Part shown: positions 30,694 to 42,427 of the stretch, piece after piece
How positions within the stretch are numbered: the stretch's first letter is position 1
How the letters are laid out: each line of letters begins with the position of its first letter
From: Helichrysum umbraculigerum
Taxonomy: Eukaryota > Streptophyta > Magnoliopsida > Asterales > Asteraceae
NCBI GenBank assembly: GCA_949592205.1
Contig: CATIUR010000003.1
Location: forward strand, 77,342,501-77,406,500
Length of the DNA: 64,000 nt
Reading direction: 5' to 3'
Program-made: the position numbers and the translations under genes
Notes under the pieces: model-generated
Seen by the model: the letters and a program-made list of their open reading frames with translations, nothing else
Databases searched by the model: none
Told to the model about the DNA's origin: nothing

Positions 30694-31060
30694 TTAGCAT
30701 CACTAGCAAAATGTAGCATCACTAGGTTAATGTCTCTACTTGAGACTTAGGATATTTTCAGAAAATGTGGCATCACTAGCAAAATGTAGCATCATTAGCA
30801 AAATGTAGCATCACTAGGTTAGTGTCTCTACTTGAGACTTAGTATATTTTCAGAAAATGTGGCATCACTAGCAAAATGTAGCATCACTAGCAAAATGTAG
30901 CATCACTAGCAAAATGTAGCATCACTAGGTTAGTGTCTCTACTTGAGACATAGGATATTTTCAGAAAATGTGGCATCACTAGCAAAATGTAGCATCACTA
31001 GCAAAATGTAGCATCACTAGGTTAGTGTCTCTAGTTGAGACTTAGGATATTTTCAGAAAT
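30694..31060 (+). repeat. GTAGCATCACTAGCAAAAT tandem array, LTR A
   Basis: Short units of about 19 bp (TGTAGCATCACTAGCAAAA) nested in a higher-order unit that also includes GTGTCTCTACTTGAGACTTA and TTTTCAGAAA. Copy number differs from LTR B (39301-39650). TCTCTACTTGAGA is itself a short inverted repeat. Confidence 0.9.
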
Positions 31061-32899
31061 TGTTCTAAGTGTCGGTTTCTAATTCGGGAAACTTTCTAAG
31101 TTTAGTCTTTGGTCCAAGTTACTAACTAAGTCATCCAAACCCATTTTTGTTACCACTTTCCAAAAATAGTAAGTTTGTCGTTTTTAGAAACCGAGCCGTT
31201 TTTGTTGACTTGGTCAAACCTACTCGGTTTGACCCGAAACTTTTACCCAACCCATAAATCAGTTTAAAAAGTCCAAATAATTTGTCGGTTTGTGTCGGAG
31301 TCATCCAAAGTGTCGGTTTTAATTACACTTCTTAAGATTTTCAATATTTCACATTTTCGACTTTTGTCGGTTTGGTTCGCCATTTTATTTCTACCACTTA
31401 TGGTCCAAACTAGGGTCTGAAATTTTTACCAACTGATCATGTATGTATCTACTCTAACATATAATTTTTACAGCAACCATAGTGTCCATTTACATATTTA
31501 AACAAATTCGCGTATGAACCGTACTCAGTTTTCGAAAACTTCCAGACCAGACTCAAAGATCAGATTATTCACAAACATACGTACATATCTGGAAAAAGTG
31601 CAAAACACGAAAGTTGTAGCCCTTTTTAATACGCAACTTTTCTGGGACAGAAACTGTCTTCTTACATATGTGTTACAAAAATGTGTTTCAACCTTTTATT
31701 TGGAAATAATAGTGTTAGATGAGCAATATAACATGTAAATAACATAGAGTAGAGTTTCCTTACAAAGACTTGGATTGAGATGAGATGAGATGATGATGCT
31801 AGAGTTCTTGAGCTAATTATTATTGCAAAATGTTAAGTATTTTTGTTGGTGGAGCAATGGTGGTTCTTGGTGTTTGCTAGGTGGATTGTGGTGGTTATTG
31901 GGTGGTGAAAGGCTGAGTTATTTCAGTCTTTTAGAGAGAGTGAATGTTGAGAGAAAATGAGTTTGAGTGTAATGAAGAAAATGAAGTGATTTGATCTTTT
32001 TGCATGAGATTTGTATGGAAGTAAAGGGAATAATGATCATGTTCTTGCATGGATGAAGAGTGGATAAGGGGTGGGGTGGCACATGGGGGGGGGGGGGGGC
32101 AGCCCATGGGGGGGGGGGGGGTCCCACACAAGGGTATTTTGGTCATTTCTTGTTCCCAATTTAACTAGTTACGTTTTCGTTCGTTACACGATTGTTTAGA
32201 CGTTTATTTATACGTTAACGTTTTATACACACATTTAAGTAACGGTTTAAATTCCGATATTTTCGATTGAAATATTTATCTAGATACTTGAAAACATTTA
32301 TATAAAAATGTTCCGTTAATTTATCGGCCTCGATTTGCGTGCACGTTTTACGGAGGTTTAATCGCGTAGCGTTTTAAATAGACGTTTTTCATTGACGAAC
32401 TATTATATGATGTTTTCAATAATAATTTCATACAAAATAATATATTTAAATTATTAAAATATATTTCGGCTTTCGTTCGATTGTCGGGCGCGTTCCGCGC
32501 GTTTCTGTTGCGTTTGAGACGTTTTAGCCAAAACGCCTTAGTTTTTCGTGTATTATTTTAACAAAATAATAATATATGATAAATAACTTCTAAAAATAGA
32601 TTCAAGTTATTTATAGAAATGTTTTCACCAACGTCGTATAATTTGTCGGACTCCGTCCGGTTGTTTTGCACAATTTCACCAAATTGCGTAAGTGTAATTA
32701 CAACTAATTACATAAGCGTAATATAATCAATTACGGGAGTGTATATTCACATAAATACACAAATAGTTACAAGTAATTACAAGTATTTAGCCTAATACTA
32801 AACTAAACACACGTAATTAGGATTTCTAGTAGGTTAATCAGTAACCCTAAATCGTCGGGTGTCACATTCTCCCCCTGTTAGGAGAATTTCATCCCGAAA

Positions 32900-35475
32900 T
32901 TAGTTTGTTGCCGCAGTCTGTGGGGTATCTAGGAATAGATGTGGATGTTTCAGTCGCATTTGGTCTTCCCGTTCCCAAGTGAATTCAGGACCGCGCCTAG
33001 AATTCCACCGGACTTTAACGATGGGAATACCACTCTGTTTCAAGCGTCTGACCTCACGGTCCATGATTTCTATCGGTTCCTCGATGAAATGGAGTTTATC
33101 ATCTTGGTGGATATCGTCGAGCAGGATTACAAGCGTCTCATCAGACAGACATTTCTTCAAGTTAGAAATGTGGAATGTGTTGTGCACGCTACTGAGTTAG
33201 GGCGGTAGCTGCAGTCGATATGCCACCGGACCAATCCTTTCAAGAATCTCAAAAGGTCCGATGTACCTAGGGTTTAGTTTTCCGCGTTTGCCAAAACGAA
33301 TGACACCTTTCCAAGGTGACACTTTTAAGAGTACTCGGTCCCCAACCTGGAATTCGAGTGGTTTGCGTCTCACGTCAGCGTAACTCTTTTGACGATCACG
33401 TGCGGCTTTTAGCCGGTTTTGGATGGTCACGATTTTCTCGGTCGTTTCATGGATGATTTCAGGACCGGTGAGTTGGCTATCGCCGATTTCGGTCCAACAA
33501 ATGGGTGATCGGCACTTTCTACCATAAAGTGCCTCGAAGGGTGCAGCACCAATGCTGGTGTGGTAACTGTTGTTGTAGGAGAACTCACACAAAGGTAGGT
33601 GGTTTTCCCAGTTTTTGCCGAAGTCAACTACGCACGCGCGCATCATATTTTCTAAAGTTTGGATGGTTCGTTCACTTTGACCATCGGTTTGTGGGTGATA
33701 AGCGGTACTCATATCCAGACGAGTACCGAGAGCTTTCTGAAGTGTTTGCCAAAATCGAGAGGTGAAGCGGCTATCTCTATCGGAGATGATCGAGATGGGT
33801 ATGCCGTGTCGTGCTACAACCTCTTTGATGTAGATGCGAGCCAAGCGCTCCATCTTGTCGGTTTCTTTGATAGCTAGGAAATAGGCAGATTTCGTGAGAC
33901 GATCAACGATCACCCAAATGGTATCGCAACCGCTCGGTGTCTTTGGTAGTTTAGTAATGAAGTCCATAGTTATGTTTTCCCATTTCCATTGAGGTATTTC
34001 GGGTTGTTGCAGCAACCCAGAGGGTTTCTGAAATTCGGCCTTAACCTTGGCGCAAGTTAAACATTTGCTAACATAGGTGGCGATGTCAGCTTTCATGTTG
34101 GGCCACCAATACCGTTGTCTGATGTCATGATACATTTTGTCAGAACCAGGATGTATGGAGTATCGAGATTTGTGAGATTCATCCATCACCAAATCTCGTA
34201 GGTTTCCAAAGTTTGGTAACCAGATTCGGTTAGAGAAGTGTCTGGTTCCGTCGGGTTTGATTTCGAATTGTTTTTCCATGCCTCGCAAGGCCTCATTTTT
34301 GATGTTTTTCTCGTTGAGTGCTTCGAGTTGAGTGGAATGAATTTGAGAAATAAGATCGTTGTGGATGGTTAAACCAAGGGCTCGAACTCGAAGGGGTTTC
34401 ACTCGTTCTTTTCGGCTTAGGGCATCGGCAACAACGTTAGCCTTACCCGGGTGGTATTGGATTTCACAGTCGTAGTCACTAAGTAACTCGACCCAACGAC
34501 GTTGTCTCATGTTTAGGTCCTTCTGATCAAAGATATGTTGAAGGCTTTTGTGGTCAGTGAAGATAGTACATTTTGTACCATACAGGTAGTGTCTCCAGAT
34601 TTTGAGTGCAAAAACTACAGCTCCCAATTCAAGGTCATGTGTGGTGTAGTTCTTTTCGTGGATTTTCAGTTGTCGTGAGGCGTAGGCGATGACTTTTTCA
34701 CGTTGCATTAACACACAACCTAGTCCTTGGTGTGAGGCATCGCAGTAAACTACGAAATCATCGGTGCCTTCGGGTAAGGACAGGATTGGTGCACTGCAGA
34801 GTTTCTGTTTCAGAAGTTGGAAGGCTGACTCTTGTTTATCGGTCCAATCGAATTTCTTATCTTTCTGAGTCAGTGAGGTTAAAGGTAGGGCTATTTTGGA
34901 GAAGTTCTCAATGAATCGCCGGTAATACCCAGCAAGACCTAAGAATTGTCGTACTTCGGTTGGAGTAGTTGGTGCTTTCCAGCACTTGATGGCCTCGATC
35001 TTGGCTGGATCAACACGTATCCCTTGACTTTCAATGACATGCCCTAGGAACTGTACTGTTTGCATCCAGAACTCACACTTGGAGAACTTGGCGTATAACT
35101 CCTCGTGTCTGAGTAGTTCCAAGATAGTTTTGAGGTGTTGGCCATGTTCGGTTTCGTTGCGAGAGTAGATCAAGATGTCATTAATGAACACAATGACAAA
35201 CTTATCTAGATATGGTTTGCACACCCGATTCATAAGGTCCATGAATACAGCCGGTGCGTTGGTTAAGCCAAAAGGCATCACTTGGAATTCGTAACGCCCG
35301 TAGCGGGTTCGAAAGGCGGTTTTCGGGATATCGGCGTCTCGAACGCATAGTTGGTGATAGCCAGACCGAAGGTCGATCTTTGAGTAAAAGTTCGAACCTT
35401 GAAGTTGGTCGAATAAGTCATCGATTCTAGGAAGTGGGTATCGGTTCTTGATGGTAATGAGATCTATGGAGAAAT
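32900..35475 (-). pseudogene. E3 pol: RT to chromodomain-like tail, 5' deleted
   Basis: The minus-strand pol enters within RT at KNRYPLPRIDDLFDQ (near 35450) and runs through FGLTNAPAVFMDL, the catalytic block (here FINDILIYS: the first Asp of the usual DD pair is Asn), RNase H, HHCC and DDE integrase and the chromodomain-like tail. An in-frame TAA at 33197-33199 (LQLPP-stop-LSSVH) precedes the last 95 codons. Upstream of 35475 the frame is replaced by noncoding leader, so gag, protease and the start of RT are deleted. The altered RT motif, nonsense codon and deletion all indicate a non-autonomous copy. Confidence 0.9.
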
Positions 35476-36098
35476 GTTCGCTTGCGATGGTGTAAAATCA
35501 GTCGATAAATTTCTATGATAATAGTTTATTTGGAACCATTAAGTCCGTTGGAAACTTGAGTTAATCAAAATATGTTGGGAAAAATCTGGTCGTCAATAAG
35601 AGGTTGAAAATTTCTATCTAGCCAATTTAATTGAACATTAGAAGTTGTAAATAGTTCCGGGTAGTTGTTTGGCGAAAATTCTTTGAAAACTTGAATTGGT
35701 AGAAATCTGTTGAAAAATCTGTTGAAAACTCTTGTTATTGTAAAGTGTTGAAAGTTTCAGTTGATCCTTATCGTGGTGTCTCCTTAAACGAAAGGGGGAT
35801 AAAAGAATGAATGAGATCTTTGTATGAGAGCTAAGATTATCACATTCATGATTAAAAGTAATATGCGGCTTCACAGTACGACGATAAATCAATACAAGGT
35901 ATGATTTGTAACCAACAAGGCGCAAAGTTAGTAGGTTGATAGCTTATAGAATTCAAAGTTTACAAAACATGCCGGGCATCGTTACATCCGGACGAGTACA
36001 TAAGTCTTATACAAAATGTGATGGGGTTTTATACACCCATCGATAGATTATCGAGCTAACACAAGCTACGTTCACCGTTGTTCGGGTCTACTTTTATT
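35476..36098 (-). other. E3 internal noncoding segment next to the gag-protease deletion
   Basis: About 620 bp of leader-like sequence between accessory ORF and the truncated pol. Small open stretches (for example 35638-35925) have no recognisable product. The deletion junction lies near 35475. Confidence 0.55.
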
Positions 36099-36554
36099 CT
36101 ATTCTAGGTTCAGGTCATGTGGATAGTAACGTGCTTCGAGCATGTCACTGTATCGCGGGAGTGCAGAGTGGAGTAAGATATTGTCTGTTGAGTGTTGGAA
36201 CATCCATTTGATCCACGTTTTTGTTCTTTGCTCAAAATGAGTAGCCACTTCCTTCCAGTAGTGAATCCTATCCTTGATTCGGTCGGGAATAGACCTTTTC
36301 AGAATCCTCAATTCTTGCTCGTAGGTCTTGCACCTAATTTTGAGCTCCCAATTACGGCCATCTAATTCTTCAGCATGATCTCGCACTCTTTCGTATTCCT
36401 CGATGCCAATCATTCCGAAATTGTGATACTCGTTTTCCTCCACAGCGATTCCTTCCATTTGTGCTATTTCCTCATCGAGATATGTGTACTGAATCTGTTC
36501 TTCATGGATTAGGTCGTTATCTGACGAGTAGTCGTTCTTAGGGGAGTTTGCCAT
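36099..36554 (-). CDS. E3 accessory ORF (151 aa, acidic, coiled-coil-like)
   Basis: A minus-strand ORF starting MANSPKNDYSSDNDLIHEEQ. It is acidic in the first 60 residues and then helical and charged (EELDGRNWELKIRCKTYEQE). The MAN start and position between PBS and gag recall the E2/E4 accessory ORF, and NWEL is reminiscent of their ENWRL core, but similarity is too weak to claim homology. The truncated left unit breaks two bases upstream of this ATG, so this ORF is single-copy. The function is unknown. Confidence 0.55.
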   Translation of the reverse strand: MANSPKNDYSSDNDLIHEEQIQYTYLDEEIAQMEGIAVEENEYHNFGMIGIEEYERVRDHAEELDGRNWELKIRCKTYEQELRILKRSIPDRIKDRIHYWKEVATHFEQRTKTWIKWMFQHSTDNILLHSALPRYSDMLEARYYPHDLNLE

Positions 36555-37235
36555 CTTTTTCGGGAGGGCGTTCTATTAAGACAATGAATCAACAACAAGA
36601 AGGTTTAGTCAATATCGTAGTTTCAAAGAGTAGCCACAAAAATGGCCGGGTAGTGTTCTTAAAGTAGTCAGTCATGACTATATTGTTGTTTCGAAATAAA
36701 CAATTGCTTGGTGAAGGTGTTTGGTGAAGATAGTTGATAGTTGATAAATTCGTAGTTGCGGGTAGTCCTTGCAGTAGTGATTGGAATGTTCAAGTCATAG
36801 TTTGAAATAGTTTGAAGTAGTTTATGGATTTAGTCGTTGTGAGTATCCCTCGCAATACTAATACAGTGATGATCGGAACAGACAAAGTCGCGAATCATGT
36901 TATGAGTAAATCGTTTGACAAACGTGTCGAATTGGTGACCAAACATGATCAAGTAGTAAGTCTCGTGTTTGATAGAATTGTTGACATACAAGTCAAAGAG
37001 TGATCAATCATGATCAAGTAAAGAGTTAAGTGGTTTGTTGAAATTCATGCAATTGTTTGAAAAGTTACTACCATTATGTAGGTGTTGTGGTTGACCGAGT
37101 TTCACCCGCGGACCCTCGTATACAGGTCCTAGTGGGTGGAGTGTCAGTAAGGTCTAGTTCGAGGTGGTCAGTCAGTCCTTCTAGTTGTGTACAACACACG
37201 CGATTAATAGGTCTACAGTAAGCGAGGAAGGGAGA

Positions 37236-37520
37236 TTATAAAGTAGAGGAAGTACATGTAGCGCGTTTAGGTGACGAATCCTCATGCGGTTCGTGTTTCC
37301 GAATGATTAAGATGAGAGTGGGGAGGAAAGAGGGTGAAGCAGGGGTCACTTGTTTGGGTGGAGAATCCTTAGGTGGATTCTCCTCAAGTAAGTCCTCTTT
37401 GATTATGTCGTTGCCCGATACGGTTGGGCGAGTGGGTACCGTGGAAGTCTCCACAGTAGTAAGTAAGATTTGAGTTTCGTTTTCTGTGTTAGGTGACGTA
37501 GTGGTGGGAGTGGTTGCCAT
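37236..37520 (-). CDS. E3 leader ORF (94 aa), second copy
   Basis: Duplicate of the ORF at 28701-28985, with one residue changed (Asn for Asp at residue 11), about 320 nt downstream of the LTR B PBS. Thr/Pro-rich N-terminus, no recognised domain. Near-identity reflects recent duplication, so it says little about selection. Confidence 0.4.
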   Translation of the reverse strand: MATTPTTTSPNTENETQILLTTVETSTVPTRPTVSGNDIIKEDLLEENPPKDSPPKQVTPASPSFLPTLILIIRKHEPHEDSSPKRATCTSSTL

Positions 37521-37827
37521 GAAGGGTGGCAGTTAGTTTAGTATACGAGAAGTTAAGGTTATATATGAAAATATAATAACCTAGCACATAAGCACGTATA
37601 AGGGTTGGTCTCGTTCTTATCCTCGGTTTTCGTTACTACTGTACCCTCGTTCACTATAACCATTTCAGGTCTTGCATCGATTCTCCTTTAATTGTACATA
37701 GTTGATCAGGCTATGTTAAATTAAATTCAAATGATGCAATTGCTGAACCAATCATATCAAACAAGGAATACTAACCTAACGGTCATAGTCTAGGTCACTA
37801 ATGCAATCCTAGTTCGCTATAACCTTA

Positions 37828-37840
37828 GGCTCTGATACCA
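37828..37840 (-). other. E3 primer binding site, LTR B side
   Basis: Minus-strand TGGTATCAGAGCC, 3 bases from the end of LTR B. Confidence 0.9.
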
Positions 37841-37843
37841 ATC

Positions 37844-40800
37844 TGTCGCACCCCCAAAACACGTGGCAGCGGAAACATGAGGTGTCACGGGGGCGCCGAC
37901 CAAATCAAATATCACAACACAAAGATTAAAGCAAACGACCTCTATATTAGACGTTTGAAAATGTTACATTACCATAATTCAAATGTTTACAAAATATCTG
38001 GAGTTCGCATAAACCGTTAAGAGATTTCTAATACATTACTGATTATAAAAAATACAGCTAAATGCAATCTAATCTCTTAATGTTTGAAAACAATGCGACT
38101 CGAGCTAAGCTTTCCATAAGCTTCCTACTGCGGCGGGTTACCTGAGAAATACATACTAAAAGGTCAACATAAAGTTGGTGAGTTCATAGGTTTGATAATC
38201 AATCAGTTACTACTATGATCCACAAGATTCCAAAAGTAGTATCATTCACAATGATAAGTAAAAGTATCGTTAGTCAACGATAAGTAAAAGTGTTGCAAAA
38301 TGCAGCATAAGTATACCATTTGCATGAGTCTCATAGTCAAGCTTAACGTTGTTTGCCTCCGGTAAGTGTACTAATCCGATACACCTCTAAATCACAAGTA
38401 ATACTGCGCCCGTGGGTTGGCTAGAGCGACTAGCCCGGACGAGGTTTGTCAAACCATGATAGATCTATCCAATAATACTGACGCACAAATTTTAATGACT
38501 ATGATGGGTAGATGACTTTAGTGGATTATTCAGGTCTCATGCAATCCGTACGAAAAGTGTTTCAAGTTACTTGTGATCATATAAGCAGTTGTATAAAATA
38601 GTTGTATGTATTCTCACCCCAGTTGAAAAACAGTAAAAATGGGCTATGAAACTCACCTTAGATTAGCAAGTAGCAAGCAAATATCAAATAAGCAAGCAAA
38701 GTCCAAAGCGCAACCTTCTAACGTCCTAAACGTATAAGGTTGTGTAAGTAGATGTCTTATAAGACCATCTATAGCGATTGTATAAGTGGGGGTCAATGTC
38801 CACTTAAGCCAATCGTGTAGGTGGAGGGTTAATGTCCACCTAGAGCTAGTTCATCAACTAGTATGTCCAAATAAATTGTTCAAGTTCGTTTCTTAAAAAC
38901 GTGTACGACCCGTTGGTGAAAGTTTGTAATAATAATTCATTTAGACATTATTATCAAGTTTGTTTTGCTGTATACTATTCATTAGTACATATCGTGTGTT
39001 GCAAATCAATTATTTTAGTTTGTATAAGTCTTAAACCGTAGGTCAAAGTTGGTCAACTCGTTGGTTAAAGCTGGTCAAACCTGGTCAAACCTGATCAAAC
39101 TGGTCAAACCTGGTCAAACTGGTCAAACCTGGTCAAACTGGTCAAACCTGGTCAAACCGGTCAAACTGGTCAAACCCGGTCAAACTGGTCAAACCTGGTC
39201 AAACAGGTCAAACCTGGTCAAACTGGTCAAACCTGGTCAAACATGGTCAAACTGGTCAAAACTGGTCAAACCTGGTCAAACTGGTCAAGGTTGGTCAAAC
39301 TTAGCATCAATAGCAAAATGTAGCATCACTAGGTTAGTGTCTCTACTTGAGACTTAGGATATTTTCAGAAAATGTGGCATCACTAGCAAAATGTAGCATC
39401 ACTAGCAAAATGTAGCATCACTAGGTTAGTGTCTATACTTGAGACTTAGTATATTTTCAGAAAATGTGGCATCACTAGCAAAATGTAGCATCACTAGGTT
39501 AGTGTCTCTACTTGAGACTTAGGATATTTTCAGAAAATGTGGCATCACTAGTAAAATGTAGCATCACTAGCAAAATTTAGCATCACTAGCAAAATGTAGC
39601 ATCACTAGGTTAGTGTCTCTACTTGAGACTTAGGATATTTTCAGAAATTGTTCTAAGTGTCGGTTTCTAATTCGGGAAACTTTCTAAGTTTAGTCTTTGG
39701 TCCAAGTTACTAACTAAGTCATCCAAACCCATTTTTGTTACCACTTTCCAAAAATAGTAAGTTTTGTCGTTTTTAGAAACCGAGCCGTTTTTGTTGACTT
39801 GGTCAAACCTACTCGGTTTGACCCGAAACTTTTACCCAACCCATAAATCAGTTTAAAGAGTCCAAATAATTTGTCGGTTTGTGTCGGAGTCATCCAAAGT
39901 GTCGGTTTTAATTACACTTCTTAAGATTTTCAATATTTCACATTTTCGACTTTTGTCGGTTTGGTTCGCCATTTTATTTCTACCACTTATGGTCCAAACT
40001 AGGGTCTGAAATTTTTACCAACTGATCATGTATGTTTCTAGTCTAACATATAATTTTTACAGCAACCATAGTGTCCATTTACATATTTAAACAAATTCGC
40101 GTATGAACCGTACTCAGTTTTCGAAAACTTCCAGACCAGACTCAAAGATCAGATTATTCACAAACATACGTACATATCTGGAAAAAGTGCAAAACATGAA
40201 AGTTGTAGCCCTTTTTAATACGCAACTTTTAAAAAAAAATTCGTTGTCTAATTCTTCCTACAGCTCGAGATATGGTCATTTTAGTGGACTGACTTTTCTG
40301 GGACAGAAACTGTCTTCTTACATATGTGTTACAAAAACGTGTTTCAACCTTTTATTTGGACATAATAGTGTTAGATGAGCAATATAACATGTAAATAACA
40401 TAGAGTAGAGTTTCCTTACAAAGACTTGGATTGAGATGAGATGAGATGATGATGCTAGAGTTCTTGAGCTAATTATTATTGCAAAATGTTAAGTATTTTT
40501 GTTGGTGGAGCAATGGTGGTTCTTGGTGTTTGCTAGGTGGATTGTGGTGGTTATTGGGTGGTGAAAGGCTGAGTTATTTCATTCTTTTAGAGAGAGTGAA
40601 TGTTGAGAGAAAATGAGTTTGAGTGTAATGAAGAAAATGAAGTGATTTGATCTTTTTGCATGAGATTTGTATGGAAGTAAAGGGAATAATGATCATGTTC
40701 TTGCATGGATGAAGAGTGGATAAGGGGTGGGGTGGCACATGGGGGGGGCAGCCCATGGGGGGTCCCACACAAGGGTATTTTGGTCATTTCTTGTTCCCAA

Positions 40801-41508
40801 TTTAACTAGTTACGTTTTCGTTCGTTACCCGATTGTTTAGACGTTTATTTATACGTTAAACGTTTTATACACACATTTAAGTAACGGTTTAAATTCCGAT
40901 ATTTTCGATTGAAATATTTATCTAGATACTTGAAAACATTTATATAAAAATGTTCCGTTAATTTATCGGCCTCGATTTGCGTGCACGTTTTACGGAGGTT
41001 TAATCGCGTAGCGTTTTAAATAGACGTTTTTCATTGACGAACTATTATATGATGTTTTCAATAATAATTTCATACAAAATAATATATTTAAATTATTAAA
41101 ATATATTTCGGCTTTTGTTCGATTGTCGGGCGCGTTCCGCGCGTTTCTGTTGCGTTTGAGACGTTTTAGCCAAAACGCCTTAGTTTTTCGTGTATTATTT
41201 TAACAAAATAATAATATATGATAAATAACTTCTAAAAATAGATTCAAGTTATTTGTAGAAATGTTTTCACCAACGTCGTATAATTTGTCGGACTCCGTCC
41301 GGTTGTTTTGCACAATTTCACCAAATTGCGTAAGTGTAATTACAACTAATTACATAAGCGTAATATAATCAATTACGGGAGTGTATATTCACATAAATAC
41401 ACAAATAGTTACAAGTAATTACAAGTATTTAGCCTAATACTAAACTAAACACACGTAATTAGGATTTCTAGTAGGTTAATCAGTAACCCTAAATCGTCGG
41501 GTGTCACA
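37844..41508 (-). repeat. E3 LTR B (3665 bp), outer 5' LTR
   Basis: Same structure as LTR A, with stem-loops at 38165-38177 and 38618-38643, GGTCAAAC array 39041-39300 and GCATCACTAG array 39301-39650. The G runs are much shorter (near 40740-40763) and there is an extra segment near 40230-40303. It ends GTCGGGTGTCACA at 41508. Confidence 0.93.
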
Positions 41509-41849
41509 GTTGGGATTCATGATGAGCTAAAATAGTAGTATTGGACTACCCATGGCCCAAGGTAGGTCTTTTTATTTTTTTAACCTGGTTCCTAGGTATA
41601 GATACCTAATGATTTGTAAAAAAAAAAAAAGTCAATTTTCAGGTGGGTCAAAGGACCCATGTCCTACATGTCTGCATCCGTCCTTGCAAATAAACAAACC
41701 ATTCATGGACTTAAAAAGATAAAGAATTGTCGTTTTTACTTTGTTCAAAACCGTCTTCAAAAAGTGAAGAAGCCAATTTTTCATTTCGTTTTCTTGATGT
41801 TTTTCATGAAAAGAATTTTTAACTTAGACACCCTATTATCAGTATACTT
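41509..41849. other. Noncoding flank
   Basis: Single-copy-looking sequence between E3 and a MITE. The open stretch beginning at 41659 crosses the MITE boundary and is not a credible gene. Confidence 0.4.
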
Positions 41850-42415
41850 GGAGCATCTACAAATGCTAATTGCGGGATTTTCCTTGGCCTTCAAAGTGCG
41901 TTTATGCAGTTTTGGACTCTGCTTTGGACGGAATATGGGTCATACTAGCATATTACCATTACACAAATTTGTCTATCCTCTTAATTCAACAAAATCTCAC
42001 TGCATATCCTCAGTATAGGTTAACTATAGATCTGTATAACGATAAATATTATATTATTTAGTAATAAATACTAGATCTCTAACTGTTTATGAAATAATTA
42101 TGTTTGAGATTTGATACATAGATCATTCAAAATGTAGCAAAGTATTTGCTACCAGTTTTCTTTACTACTTGATTAACTTTTTTATTAAATATAAATTAAT
42201 AGATTACTTATAACTATATTATACTATATGTACTATATGTATGTGTTATATTCAATATGAAAAGTATTTGAATGTTGAATAAATAGGTATGTAATTATAA
42301 AATTTAGTACTCGTAATAAGTAATTAATAAAAGATAGTACAATGATGTGACAGTGTGTTAAACTTCATAAAGTTCTAAACACTGCAGATGAGATTCAAAG
42401 CACTAGAAATGCTCT
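41850..42415. mobile_element. hAT-like MITE (566 bp)
   Basis: Imperfect terminal inverted repeats (GGAGCATCTACAAATGCT left; AGCACTAGAAATGCTCT right) and the flanking duplication TATACTT (41843-41849, 42416-42422; an 8th base differs). Short non-coding, AT-rich interior. TIRs beginning GAGCAT with 7 to 8 bp duplications fit hAT-type MITEs. Both ORFs overlapping it are incidental. Confidence 0.65.
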
Positions 42416-42427
42416 TATACTTCAGTA

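Larger units (their letters stand above)
29309..32866 (-). repeat. E3 LTR A (3558 bp), shared
   Basis: Termini TGTGACACCCG and GGGGGTGCGACA in minus sense. It contains the terminal hairpin (29309-29365), hairpin 29397-29422, stem-loops 29630-29642 and 30083-30108, and donor/acceptor-like sites bounding 29607-30121. Also present are TACGACCCGTTGGTGA (30369-30384), a GGTCAAAC array, a GCATCACTAG array, a long G run near 32085-32121 and TCACCAACGTCGTA (32625-32638). It differs from LTR B by about 20 substitutions plus repeat-length changes and lacks a 70-odd-bp segment present in LTR B near 40230-40303. Confidence 0.93.
28021..41508 (-). mobile_element. E3: tandem Tekay-like gypsy array sharing an LTR, partly deleted
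   Basis: Read 5' to 3' on the minus strand: LTR B (41508-37844), internal body (37843-32867), LTR A (32866-29309), then a second body's first 1288 bp (29308-28021), truncated. 28021-29308 matches 36556-37843 with the same length and about 1% divergence, and each copy has its own PBS. LTR A is therefore the 3' LTR of one unit and the 5' LTR of the next. The first body lacks gag and protease. The right flank begins GTTGG; no matching duplication is present on the truncated left side. Confidence 0.88.

Noticed and set aside
30514..30750. ORF of repeated Trp-Ser-Asn-Leu-Val type (also 39049-39357)
   Set aside because: A translation of the GGTCAAAC minisatellite; codon pattern is that of the repeat, and length changes with copy number.
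31918..32146. Proline-rich ORFs opposite the G runs in E3 LTR A
   Set aside because: Produced by the poly-G tracts; the LTR B version has much shorter runs and different peptides.
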